Shown piece by piece: positions 25,501-33,243 of a DNA stretch of 34,081 bases; position 1 is the first letter of the stretch, and the number at the start of each line of letters is the position of its first letter. Under the pieces are notes generated by a model that worked only from the letters and a program-made list of their open reading frames with translations, did no database searches and was not told where the DNA came from. This DNA comes from a virus. The translations under genes and the position numbers were made by a program. The stretch lies in the IMG/VR virus record IMGVR_UViG_3300032313_000918, positions 1 through 34,081 of that record. One strand, given 5' to 3'.

Positions 25501-26150
25501 TAATTAATGTTACTATAGATAATTCAAATATTAATTTTGAAGTAGTAATTTATTATGATCCAAATACTAATAAGTATCAGATAGATGTAGGAACTAGTCA
25601 ATTTATGACTAATGCTTCTAAAAATAATATTATTTTGAAAATATATAATACTTTAAAACGTTATTATAATTTAACAGAAGAACAAGCCTCTGGTATTATA
25701 GGTAATGCAATGGCTGAATCTGGTTTAAATCCAACTATAGAAATACCAGATCCTAATAGAAAAAATCCATTAGCTAAATCAGGAGGATTATTTCAATGGA
25801 ATGATACTCGATTTGATACATTAAAAAAAGAATATCCTGGTGAAAACTGGAAAAATCCAGATAATCAATTATTATTTTTAATTAAAGAAATAAATTCAAA
25901 ATATACAAAAACAATAAATCAAATAAAAAATCTATCAGGAGATTCAAATAAAATAGTATCTGATTCAACTTTTATATGGGCCTCTCAATTTGAAAGATGT
26001 AGAGAATGTATAATAGAAAATAATATAGATAGAGATGGAAATTTAGTTTACACCCCAGAAATTAAAAAACGAATAGCATTTGCTCAAAAAGCATTGAATG
26101 TAATTAAAAATCCTAGTAATTTTATAAATAAAAATATACAAGTATTATAA
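22578..26150 (+). CDS. Baseplate hub protein fused to a tail lysozyme domain
   Basis: A 1190-residue protein. The N-terminal region (to about 230) has hub-like features: ITSVSIENIGAYGSTRRATINF, CWDISQLEVLEQLYMRPGY, LLEFGRTIYL and VNYGWQARPDGGYDCKTEM, as in gp27-type hubs of marine T4-like phages. Residues 460-700 contain long charged helices. The C-terminal 1030-1180 is a phage tail lysozyme domain (PF18013-like): ASGIIGNAMAESGLNP with probable catalytic E1047, SGGLFQWNDTR, DNQLLFLIKEI and SQFERC. This puts receptor-triggered needle hub and peptidoglycan cleavage in one chain, comparable to T4 gp27 plus gp5. The leader is TAAAGTT-ATG. Domain limits are approximate. Confidence 0.82.
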   Translation: MSIFNAPFNSNISDSLTIRQELMGKQTRTPKELTFLNSKTNWVSLKSGVDIDLDDGALAKANVLEGGTLSPDGKLKSGVTTGGNGGSYSNTNILGIKPMPGITSVSIENIGAYGSTRRATINFQCWDISQLEVLEQLYMRPGYLVLLEFGRTIYLEKDGSLQQTERKAYYDFFSKKNIVLLDELNALHKLAIDSKGNYDAFLGYIVNYGWQARPDGGYDCKTEMISTGEVLESLKANYSLATDINFSGVTDNNFKFQGKLIPGSGIKKVSSDDFTKINQDYSSNILAGLLRELHVLCYSLSPLPTDSNQLTTTINGESTIIDIAKLYYTSTEDPQYYSTIQHTSKQNFYITLESFIDLINKIIIPHVNSSEGNKSLGALTKLSVKDRKYIDGENEAALKCLYNVLMTSVNPDVCFIKNEYWVNVIKGINMRQINAGVNVDVSPVLTQSPIVQLKTDMVDWITILGNNTKSSRFADYKDRLKVLDKIYAQYTNYVITNKSLTNDQFFQILQQAYQQVRGGVQTTTIEIPEVRGMGGEILKPKDTSIQKKRSWILISNEAFKKKLRDNFPYSELITNRELDNQFSDLFNDFADATNVNATGNRGELFTPNQRLIFDGIKNAKVDKALDAELDTREERLRIATEQTKQIEETKSKLQKLGDDYQHILDSLFYSFVDSTSNRKQGIIGNIYLNIKYLYRLATDPGLTTQDPSGKNLLSLSQYITGLMKNVQSSIGNVNNFELHIDDRDGIGRIIDLNYISPDKLDNNFKFEIGSNKSIIRDLKLESKIFSDQVSMMAISAQAESGRLGYDNTTITTYNKGITNRLIPKINSPSVSNDNYVTENLVSSLSSLISLFFIPFVEEYFKNGEDDNVYGGVFNAEWTSSCQNYLRDIINFFTSFYNLDNANSMFLPAYLSFTIDGISGLIIGNIFSVDKTFIPKSYKNANKDLNYTIVKVNHELKENDWTTSIDAIPLPPSSELINVTIDNSNINFEVVIYYDPNTNKYQIDVGTSQFMTNASKNNIILKIYNTLKRYYNLTEEQASGIIGNAMAESGLNPTIEIPDPNRKNPLAKSGGLFQWNDTRFDTLKKEYPGENWKNPDNQLLFLIKEINSKYTKTINQIKNLSGDSNKIVSDSTFIWASQFERCRECIIENNIDRDGNLVYTPEIKKRIAFAQKALNVIKNPSNFINKNIQVL

Positions 26151-26707
26151 TGTCATTACGTTATCCTAAAAATCAAGTTAAAACTAAACTATTTACTAAT
26201 GGTGGAGAGTTTATTTATAAATCTAGCGGATTAGATTATATAGGATATTATCATACTATTAATAATAAAGCATATGCTGGTCCTATTTCTCTACCAGATG
26301 TACCCCAAATTGAATTAGATGTAAATCCTAATATATTACCTATAGGAGCTGATACTAATATATTAAATGCTATGGGTAATGCTGTCGGTTTTTTTACCCA
26401 AGCTTATAATTTTGCTAAATCTAATTTAGATACAGCAAATAATATTAAAGATAAAGTATTTCCATCAAAATCATTAAAAAATACTTCAGATAGTTTAATT
26501 CCACGAACAGGAATACATTATTTTGTTCAACAAATAAATGATCCTAATAAAGTAATTAAAGAAACAGATATGAATGGATTTAATTCTTTACAAAAAGATC
26601 CAATATATAAAACTGTATCAATCAGTTTTTCAGCATTAGATGTAGACAAACAAATTGAAGATGGAGAAAAACAAATACCAGGATTAAAATCATTTTTAGA
26701 ATTATAA
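26150..26707 (+). CDS. Baseplate-region protein of unknown function
   Basis: A 185-residue protein. The N-terminal YKSSGLDYIGYYHTINNKAYAGP segment matches a short motif often seen in small virion proteins of marine T4-like phages. The middle is a helix (NILNAMGNAVGFFTQAYNF) and the end is acidic (DVDKQIEDGEKQIPG). It overlaps the hub gene by one base (TAATG) and so is probably co-translated with it. It is the last tail gene; the polymerase gene starts 33 bases later with no terminator between. Confidence 0.6.
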   Translation: MSLRYPKNQVKTKLFTNGGEFIYKSSGLDYIGYYHTINNKAYAGPISLPDVPQIELDVNPNILPIGADTNILNAMGNAVGFFTQAYNFAKSNLDTANNIKDKVFPSKSLKNTSDSLIPRTGIHYFVQQINDPNKVIKETDMNGFNSLQKDPIYKTVSISFSALDVDKQIEDGEKQIPGLKSFLEL

Positions 26708-26740
26708 TTTCCAGTATATATTAAATTAAAAGGTTATACT

Positions 26741-28039
26741 ATGTTTTATATTATTGAAAAACAAGATCAACTAGATCAATTACATATTGGTGAAGATACA
26801 TTCATTCATATTATTCCAACGAATGAAAATTACCATCCCGCTCTACAAGATATCAGTTTAATTTATGTTCGATGGATAAAAGGACATAAGGGGTATATTC
26901 TATGTATTAATCATTCAGAATCATTATCATTAAAATCTACGGATATACTCGACAAACTATCTAAAGTCGATAATTTATATACATTAGATAAGAAAGCGGT
27001 GTTACACCACTTCCCTACATTGAGTCCTCAATTAATTGATGTGCAACTGGTTAGCTCATATTATACTCTTCAAAATATAAACATTGAGCAATACGAATCA
27101 AAAGTTGAGACTGATTTTAAACGTAAGTATTATACTGAAGTACCATCAACATTAATTCCTATAGCAAAACATTATGAAAAATATGAAAATATATATGATC
27201 ATATTGAACAGACTATAAATAAAATTAGTGAGAATTTAGACGAGTATGCATTTTTAAATCATTATGTTGCTCCATTATTTTATAATATTGAAAAACAAGG
27301 TATTAAATTAGATAAAGAACCATTTATTAAATACTTCAGTACATTACCTAATCCTAAATTTTCAGTATCTAAAGGTAAAATATACACACAATATAATTTA
27401 AATACATTAACTGGAAGACCATCAAATGCATTTAATAGTGTTAATTTTGCTGCATTAAACAAAACAAACGGTGAACGTGCTGCATTTATTCCCGAAAACG
27501 ATAAATTAGTTGAAATAGATTTTAAAGCATATCATCCAACTATTATTGCTAGATTAGCTGGATATGAATTTACAGGAAATATATACGAACAATTATCTCA
27601 ACAATTTCCAGGATCAACACCTGAAACAATTAAGGAATTAGTATTTCAACAATTGTATGGAGGTGTTAGAAAAGATTTTCAAGATAAACCATTCTTTTCT
27701 CAAGTAAACAACTATACAAATCAATTATGGGGTTCAGCAGATAACGGTGTAAGAGGTGCTCAATTTGGTAAACAGTTTACTAAATCTATAATTGAAAATC
27801 CAACACCACAAAAATTACTTAATTATATTGTTCAAAATACCGAAACTATATTTAATGTAGTTCAGTTTTCAGCTGTTATAAATTTACTTAAAGATAAAAA
27901 AACAAAAATTATTCTCTACACATATGATTCTATATTGTTAGATTATGATTCATCAGAGAATTTATTAGATAATATAACTTCACTACTAAAATTTAATCAT
28001 TCCACGAAATCTGGACAAAATTACGCAGAAATTAAATAA
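26741..28039 (+). CDS. Divergent family-A-type DNA polymerase
   Basis: A 432-residue protein. The C-terminal half has the order of family A polymerase motifs: TLTGRPS (T224-S228), ERAAFIPE, motif A VEIDFKAYHPTII with D260, NIYEQL, a fingers-like IKELVFQQLYGG with K298 and Y306-G307, and motif C LYTYDSILLD with D396. Motif A lacks the usual SQIELR residues, and motif C has YDS in place of HDE, so it is far from the PolA norm. The N-terminal 130 residues may be a degraded exonuclease-like fold, with no intact catalytic set that I can see. The chain is short for a replicative polymerase. It is the only polymerase in the window and is followed by gp32-, UvsX- and helicase-like genes. Leader AAAAGGTTATACT resembles a weak SD. 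Confidence 0.68.
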   Translation: MFYIIEKQDQLDQLHIGEDTFIHIIPTNENYHPALQDISLIYVRWIKGHKGYILCINHSESLSLKSTDILDKLSKVDNLYTLDKKAVLHHFPTLSPQLIDVQLVSSYYTLQNINIEQYESKVETDFKRKYYTEVPSTLIPIAKHYEKYENIYDHIEQTINKISENLDEYAFLNHYVAPLFYNIEKQGIKLDKEPFIKYFSTLPNPKFSVSKGKIYTQYNLNTLTGRPSNAFNSVNFAALNKTNGERAAFIPENDKLVEIDFKAYHPTIIARLAGYEFTGNIYEQLSQQFPGSTPETIKELVFQQLYGGVRKDFQDKPFFSQVNNYTNQLWGSADNGVRGAQFGKQFTKSIIENPTPQKLLNYIVQNTETIFNVVQFSAVINLLKDKKTKIILYTYDSILLDYDSSENLLDNITSLLKFNHSTKSGQNYAEIK

Positions 28040-28050
28040 ATCATATATTT

Positions 28051-28485
28051 ATGTTAGACTTAAGTTACGATTTATTTAATAATACATTTTTAATGGCTAA
28101 TAAGCTATTCTGCACTTTTACTACTCCCGAAGAATTAGACGAAGCTCTAAACACTTTACAAACAAAATATACGATATTATATTCCAAAATATTTGTACTG
28201 GAATCATTATCAACCGAAGAATTTATTTGCACCTATAATATAGACACGTTTAATATGTCCCACAACACTGTGCTTCCTAATACTATTCTATTACATAGAA
28301 AGAAAGAATCAAATACGTTATATACAATCAATGCTTTAAATGCATTAATCAAGTCTTTAAATGATGGTGTTTTAGACATCAAATTTAAAATCATATGGAA
28401 TGAATACAAAAATTCCATATTGCTTATTCAGAATAATGATCTGAATATTATCAAAACAAAAATCCATAAGATAATTAATCTTTAA
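28051..28485 (+). CDS. Phage protein of unknown function in the replication block
   Basis: A 144-residue alpha/beta protein. Notable segments are LFCTFTTPEELDEALNTLQ at the N-terminus, NTILLHRKKESNTLYTINA in the middle, and FKIIWNEYKNSILLIQNND near the end. RegA, a translational repressor of similar size in T4, was considered but its motifs are absent. It lies between the polymerase and the ssDNA-binding protein, so a replication-linked role is possible. ATG 28051 comes 11 bases after the polymerase stop, with no SD. Confidence 0.55.
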   Translation: MLDLSYDLFNNTFLMANKLFCTFTTPEELDEALNTLQTKYTILYSKIFVLESLSTEEFICTYNIDTFNMSHNTVLPNTILLHRKKESNTLYTINALNALIKSLNDGVLDIKFKIIWNEYKNSILLIQNNDLNIIKTKIHKIINL

Positions 28486-28492
28486 GATAGGC

Positions 28493-28523
28493 TTGTCTAT
28501 CGGACTTTCTTTTGTTACATTTA
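28493..28523 (+). promoter_or_regulatory. Possible Bacteroidetes-type promoter upstream of gp32-like gene
   Basis: TTG (28493-28495), 20 bases, then TACATTTA (28516-28523), close to the Bacteroidetes vegetative pattern TTG-N-TAnnTTTG with the last base different. It lies in the 79-base gap before the gp32-like gene, where no TATTTATW element occurs, consistent with early or middle expression by host RNA polymerase. The TTG is within a short GATAG/CTATC inverted repeat. Confidence 0.35.
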
Positions 28524-28564
28524 CATGTAATTAATAATTTTTTCATATATAAACAAGTAAAACA

Positions 28565-29383
28565 ATGGATATTAATCTGTTAAAGAATAAATTGACCGCC
28601 CTTAATAGCTCAGGTAAGAAGCAAGGTACAGGCGAAAAAATCGACTACACACAGTATTTTTGGAAACCACAACCAGGTAAACATCAAATTAGAATTGTTC
28701 CATCTAAATTAAACAAATCTAATCCGTTTCGTGAAGTATTTTTCCATTATGGATTTACTAAAGGTCCAGTATTAGCTTTAAGCAACTGGGGTGAGGCTGA
28801 TCCAATTATTGAGTTTGCTGCTAAATTAAAAGCAACTCGAGATAAAGACAATTATTTATTGTCTAAAAAATTAGAACCGAAAATGAGAGTATTTGTTCCT
28901 GTTGTCGTTCGTGGTGAGGAAGAAAAAGGAGTACGCTTATGGGAGTTCGGTAAAGAAATTTATACAACATTATTAGGTATTGGTACTGATGAAGATTATG
29001 GTGACTTCACTGACGTTACTGAAGGTCGTGATTTTACAGTAGAAGCTGATTATAAAGATGTAGCAGGTCGTAAAGTAGTAGGTTGTACATTACGTATTAA
29101 ACCAAAACAAACACCAGCAACTGAAAATGCAGCTCAATTACAAAAATGGTTAGATGAACAACCAGATGTTTTGACTCTAAATCGTAAACGCGATTATGAT
29201 GAAATTAAAGGATTATTAGAAAAATGGCTTAATCCAGAAGCTGAAGAACAACAATCACCAGAAGCATCACCTGCTGTATCATCAAATTGGGTAAATGAAA
29301 ATCAAGTAACAGAACAAGAACGTGCTGCATTTACTTTAAATACAAATCCATCAGATAAATTTGACGAATTATTTAATTCATAA
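28565..29383 (+). CDS. Single-stranded DNA-binding protein (T4 gp32-like)
   Basis: A 272-residue protein. Typical gp32 features are a basic N-terminal arm (DINLLKNKLTAL), an OB-fold core starting YFWKPQPGKHQIRIVPSK, then REVFFHYGF, MRVFVPVVVRGEEEKGVRLWEFGKEIY and DFTVEADY, and an acidic C-terminal tail ending DKFDELFNS, which recruits partner proteins in T4. The Cys/His zinc site of T4 gp32 is not seen, as in many marine relatives. The recombinase gene starts 2 bases downstream, an arrangement that fits joint use at forks and recombination intermediates. No strong SD is present. Confidence 0.88.
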   Translation: MDINLLKNKLTALNSSGKKQGTGEKIDYTQYFWKPQPGKHQIRIVPSKLNKSNPFREVFFHYGFTKGPVLALSNWGEADPIIEFAAKLKATRDKDNYLLSKKLEPKMRVFVPVVVRGEEEKGVRLWEFGKEIYTTLLGIGTDEDYGDFTDVTEGRDFTVEADYKDVAGRKVVGCTLRIKPKQTPATENAAQLQKWLDEQPDVLTLNRKRDYDEIKGLLEKWLNPEAEEQQSPEASPAVSSNWVNENQVTEQERAAFTLNTNPSDKFDELFNS

Positions 29384-29385
29384 TA

Positions 29386-30489
29386 ATGGCTAAAAAATCA
29401 CCATCAGAGACGGTCACCCATGTATTGGGTGACAAATCTAAATTTAACTTATCAGCTTTTAAAAAGTCTAAGTTTTTAGATACAACAACAAAATTTAAAG
29501 AACAAAAATGGATTCCATTTACATCAGCAATTAAAGAAGCATTATCAATTCCTGGTGTACCAATGGGACAGATTACAATTGCTAGAGGTGGTTCAGATAC
29601 AGGAAAAACTACATTATTAATTGAAACTGCTGTTACTGCTCAAAAAATGGGTATATTACCTGTTTTTATTGTTTCAGAAATGAAATGGGATTTTTCTCAT
29701 GCTCAAAAAATGGGATTAGAATTAAAAGCAATTCCAGATGAAGAAACAGGCGAAGTAATTGATTATGATGGTTTTTTCCTTTATATTGATAGAGGTTCAA
29801 TCGATTGTATCGAAGACGTATCAGCATTTATTTCAGATATTTTGAATGAACAAGCAAAAGGACGTTTACCGTATGATTTATTGTTTTTATGGGATTCAGT
29901 TGGTTCGTTACCATGTCAAATGAGTGTAGATCAAGGCAAAAACAATCCAATGTGGAACGCAGGTGCAATGGCTACTCAATTTGGTAATTTTATCAATCAA
30001 CAATTTCCATTATCGCGTAAAGAAAAATATCCATACACTAATACATTCTTTGTTATCAATAAAACAGGTGTTCAACCAGCATTAACTCCTATGTCTCAAC
30101 CTAGACGTACTAATAAAGGTGGAGATACAATGTATTGGGATGCAGCAGTTGTTATTACATTTGGTAACGTAACTAATTCAGGTACATCAAAAATTAAAGC
30201 TACTAAAAATGGTAAATCAGTTGAATTTGCTAAACGTACTAAAGTAGCAATTGATAAAATTCACGCCGATTGTGGAGTTGCTACTGCCTCAACAGTAATT
30301 GTAACACCACATGGTTATATTGACGATACACCAAATGCAATCGCTAAATATAAAAAAGAACATGCGCATGAATGGTTCCAAGGACTAACAGATGTGGATG
30401 ATTTACAAATTACTGAAGATAATAGCGAGTGGGAAGAAGGTAAAACAATTGCTCCTATTGTTGATATAGAAATAGATGATAATGAATAA
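29386..30489 (+). CDS. UvsX/RecA-like recombinase
   Basis: A 367-residue RecA-fold ATPase. Walker A is GGSDTGKTT at residues 68-76 (K74), preceded by a MGQITIARG strand. Walker B is LLFLWDSVGS (D170), followed by a region with NKTGVQPALTP and RRTNKGGDTMYWDA that suits the DNA-binding loops. Length is near T4 UvsX (about 390). In T4 this protein works with gp32 in strand exchange, recombination-dependent replication and repair; the adjacent gp32-like gene agrees. The C-terminus is acidic. It overlaps the next gene by about 14 bases. Confidence 0.9.
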   Translation: MAKKSPSETVTHVLGDKSKFNLSAFKKSKFLDTTTKFKEQKWIPFTSAIKEALSIPGVPMGQITIARGGSDTGKTTLLIETAVTAQKMGILPVFIVSEMKWDFSHAQKMGLELKAIPDEETGEVIDYDGFFLYIDRGSIDCIEDVSAFISDILNEQAKGRLPYDLLFLWDSVGSLPCQMSVDQGKNNPMWNAGAMATQFGNFINQQFPLSRKEKYPYTNTFFVINKTGVQPALTPMSQPRRTNKGGDTMYWDAAVVITFGNVTNSGTSKIKATKNGKSVEFAKRTKVAIDKIHADCGVATASTVIVTPHGYIDDTPNAIAKYKKEHAHEWFQGLTDVDDLQITEDNSEWEEGKTIAPIVDIEIDDNE

Positions 30490-31516
30490 AGACTTCTTAA
30501 ATAAATTACTCTCAGAGTTAAAATCTGATAGGAATAATTCAAAAAATGCTCGAGTACTTATTGTAGACTCGATGAATACATTTCTACGAAGTTTTTCAAT
30601 CATACAACATTTAAACCCCAATGGCCACCACGTAGGTGGCCTTGTGGGTTATTTAAAATCAGTTGGTTATGCTATTCGTTTATATCAACCAACTCGAGTT
30701 ATATTAGTATTTGATGGTCAAGGTAATTCTACAAATAAACAGTATTTGTATTCTGATTATAAAGCAAATCGTTCAACTACTAAAGTAAATAATTGGAAGG
30801 TATTTTCTGATAAAAATGAAGAAAGTGAGTCAATGGCTAATCAAATGGGGCGATTAATTGAGTATTTAACTCAATTGCCTGTTTCGATGATTGCTATTCC
30901 TAAAATTGAAGCCGATGATGTAATTGGTTACTTAGTAGAACAATTCGAACCAAACCCAGAAACAGATAAAATTACAATTATGTCTGCTGACCAAGATTTT
31001 CTACAATTAGTTTCTAATAAAACAGAAATATATTCACCAACTAAAAAGAAAACATATGGTGTTAAAGAAGTATTAGATGAATATTTAGTTCATGCTAATA
31101 ATTTTATTAATATGAAATTATTATTAGGAGATAGTGGAGATAATGTTCCTGGAGTAGGTGGTTTAGGACCTAAAAAATTATTAAAATTATTTCCTGAATT
31201 ACAGAACGAACATATCTTAACTATTGAGAATCTGTTAACGAAAGCAAAAGATAATGAAGATAATAATCAGTTATATACTAAAGTACTTCAATTTGAACGT
31301 CAATTAAGACTAAACGAACAGTTAATGTCGCTTAAAAATGTAAATATAAGCGATGATGATAAAGACATTATTAATGAAACTATTTCAACTCCACCACCAG
31401 CATTGAATATTGGTAATTTTATTGAAATGACAGAAATTGATCAATTAAATGAAAGAATAAATTGGCAGAATTGGTTAATAGAGAATTTTTCCTCATTATA
31501 TTGGGGAGATAAATAA
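30476..31516 (+). CDS. 5'-3' exonuclease / RNase H (T4 Rnh-like, FEN family)
   Basis: A 346-residue FEN-type nuclease with the expected acidic clusters: VLIVDSMNTFLRSF (first Asp), VFDGQGN with a YSDYKANR basic segment, IEADDVIGYL, SADQDFLQL, and LLGDSGDNVPGVGGLGPKK, which is the helix-hairpin-helix DNA-binding turn with its metal-binding Asp. It removes RNA primers and flaps during lagging-strand synthesis. The start overlaps the recombinase gene; ATG 30482 is an equally possible start two codons later. Confidence 0.85.
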   Translation: MIMNKDFLNKLLSELKSDRNNSKNARVLIVDSMNTFLRSFSIIQHLNPNGHHVGGLVGYLKSVGYAIRLYQPTRVILVFDGQGNSTNKQYLYSDYKANRSTTKVNNWKVFSDKNEESESMANQMGRLIEYLTQLPVSMIAIPKIEADDVIGYLVEQFEPNPETDKITIMSADQDFLQLVSNKTEIYSPTKKKTYGVKEVLDEYLVHANNFINMKLLLGDSGDNVPGVGGLGPKKLLKLFPELQNEHILTIENLLTKAKDNEDNNQLYTKVLQFERQLRLNEQLMSLKNVNISDDDKDIINETISTPPPALNIGNFIEMTEIDQLNERINWQNWLIENFSSLYWGDK

Positions 31517-31538
31517 AATATTTTAAAGGTTATATAAA

Positions 31539-32927
31539 TTGACAGCACTAGATAATTTAGATAAATACGGGAATTCATTTCAAACTAAAGTACTCGGATT
31601 ACTATTAACAGATAAAAAATTTCTAGTTAATGTATCCGATTCTTTAACTGATGAATACTTTGAAAATTCATCACGAAAATGGATTATTAAACGATTACAG
31701 AAATATTTTGATGAATATCATACTACACCTACATTAGAGGCATTAAGTATTGAAGTCAAAAAAGAAGAAAACGATGTTTTAAAAATCGCATTAACTGAGG
31801 AATTAAAACAAGCTTATTCATTAGCTGAAAAAAGTACAGACAACGAATATATTGAAAAAGAATTTAGTGAGTTCTGTCAGAATCAACAGATGAAAAAAGC
31901 TATTATGACATCCGTTGATTTATTAAATGATGGAGATTATGAATCAATTCGTACATTAATTTCTAAAGCCGTATCAAATAATCAAGAACGAAATACTGGT
32001 CATGATTTTGAATTAGATATTGAATCTCGATATAGACCAGATGATAGAAAAGTTATTCCTACTCCATGGAAAGAATTAAATTCAATAACGCAAGGTGGTT
32101 ATGGAAAAGGTGATTTAGTTATTTTCTTTGGAGGACCAGGAGCTGGTAAATCATGGGCTGCTATTTCGATGGCTTTAGAAGCAGCTAAATTAGGAGGTAA
32201 TATTGTTTATTACTCTTTAGAATTAGGTGAAGGATATGTTGGTAAACGATTCGACGCTAATCTAACTGGTATACCAGTAGATCAATTAGCAATGCATAGA
32301 GTTCAAATCGAAAACCAAATTAAAGGATTACCAGGTAAATTAATAATTAAAGAATATCCACCTAAACGAGCATCATTAGATACGATTGAATCTCATTTAG
32401 ATCAATTGCGTCTTCAACATGACTTCGTACCGGATGCTATATTTATCGATTATTTAGATTTACTACGTAATCGTCGCGCTCGTAATGAAAGAAAAGACGA
32501 TATTGATGATATTTATACTGATGCAAAAGGATTAGCTAAAGAATTAGGTATTCCAATTATATCTCCATCACAAGTAAATCGTTCAGGGTCTCAAGATAAA
32601 GTAGTTGAGGGTGATAAAGCAGCAGGTTCATACGATAAGATTATGATTGCCGATATTATTATATCTACTTCACGTTTAAGAAAAGATAAATTAGACAACA
32701 CTTGTAGATGGCATATTATTAAAAATCGTTATGGGGTGGATGGTTTAACGTATAAATGCGAATTTAACGCATCAACTGGACAAACTAGTATACTAGGCGA
32801 ATATGATGAAGATGATGAAGAGTCAAATAGTCCACAATCTCCTAAACAACAAAATAATTCTGATTTTAATAAAGATGATAGAGATTATTTACAAAAGAAA
32901 TTTTTTGAACTTAATAAGTCTTCTTAA
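31539..32927 (+). CDS. Replicative DNA helicase (DnaB / T4 gp41-like)
   Basis: A 462-residue helicase. The N-terminal helical domain (FQTKVLGLLLTDKKFL to about residue 100) is followed by a RecA-like motor: WKELNSITQGGYGKGDLVIF, Walker A GGPGAGKS at 198-205, Walker B IFIDYLDLL with D304, and a PSQVNRSG arginine/sensor segment. The start is TTG: no ATG occurs in the conserved N-terminal domain, and AAAGGTTATA lies 5-14 bases upstream, the same box as before the polymerase gene. It unwinds DNA at the fork with the polymerase and exonuclease encoded nearby. The C-terminal 50 residues are acidic, Asn- and Gln-rich linker-like sequence. Confidence 0.88.
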   Translation: MTALDNLDKYGNSFQTKVLGLLLTDKKFLVNVSDSLTDEYFENSSRKWIIKRLQKYFDEYHTTPTLEALSIEVKKEENDVLKIALTEELKQAYSLAEKSTDNEYIEKEFSEFCQNQQMKKAIMTSVDLLNDGDYESIRTLISKAVSNNQERNTGHDFELDIESRYRPDDRKVIPTPWKELNSITQGGYGKGDLVIFFGGPGAGKSWAAISMALEAAKLGGNIVYYSLELGEGYVGKRFDANLTGIPVDQLAMHRVQIENQIKGLPGKLIIKEYPPKRASLDTIESHLDQLRLQHDFVPDAIFIDYLDLLRNRRARNERKDDIDDIYTDAKGLAKELGIPIISPSQVNRSGSQDKVVEGDKAAGSYDKIMIADIIISTSRLRKDKLDNTCRWHIIKNRYGVDGLTYKCEFNASTGQTSILGEYDEDDEESNSPQSPKQQNNSDFNKDDRDYLQKKFFELNKSS

Positions 32928-32946
32928 TTATCATTAGTATATACTG

Positions 32947-32954
32947 TATTTATT
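32947..32954 (+). promoter_or_regulatory. TATTTATW element upstream of thioredoxin gene
   Basis: TATTTATT in the 54-base gap after the helicase gene, 27 bases before the thioredoxin ATG. It is the only copy found in a gap of the replication block. Confidence 0.3.
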
Positions 32955-32981
32955 ACTGCACTAAAAATAAAAATAAAATTT

Positions 32982-33242
32982 ATGTTAAAAGTTACCAAAT
33001 TCTCAGCATCTTGGTGTGGTCCATGTAAAGTATTAGCACCAATATTTAATGAGGTTAAGTCTGAAGTAGGGGATGTTATGTATCAAGATGTTGATGTTGA
33101 TCAAAATTCTGATTTAGCTATTCAATACAAAGTTCGTGGAGTACCCACCATTGTTATTGAAAAAGACGGACAAGAAGTAAAACGCATCGTAGGAATGTCC
33201 ACCAAAGCTAATTTAGTATCAACAATTAACTCATTAAAATAA
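32982..33242 (+). CDS. Thioredoxin
   Basis: An 86-residue single-domain thioredoxin, shorter than the usual 105 or so. The active site WCGPC has C12 and C15, and the cis-proline motif is GVPTIVIEKDG. The first beta strand and helix of full-length thioredoxins are missing, which is normal for phage versions. It sits one base before nrdB, so its likely job is to supply electrons to the phage ribonucleotide reductase. Confidence 0.92.
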   Translation: MLKVTKFSASWCGPCKVLAPIFNEVKSEVGDVMYQDVDVDQNSDLAIQYKVRGVPTIVIEKDGQEVKRIVGMSTKANLVSTINSLK

Positions 33243-33243
33243 T

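Noticed and set aside
26741-28039. Family B DNA polymerase assignment from DFKAYHPTII and YDS motifs
   Set aside because: The TGRPS segment, the following ERAAF, the NIYEQL and K-to-YGG spacing follow family A order; only motif A looks B-like.
28051-28485. RegA-type translational repressor
   Set aside because: Size is similar, but the conserved RegA segments are absent.
28486-28512. Intrinsic terminator after the 144-residue gene
   Set aside because: The GATAG/CTATC stem is only about five pairs with an interrupted T tract; too weak to call.
30315-30621. Antisense frames over the recombinase-exonuclease junction
   Set aside because: Short, opposite two conserved genes, and without domain features.
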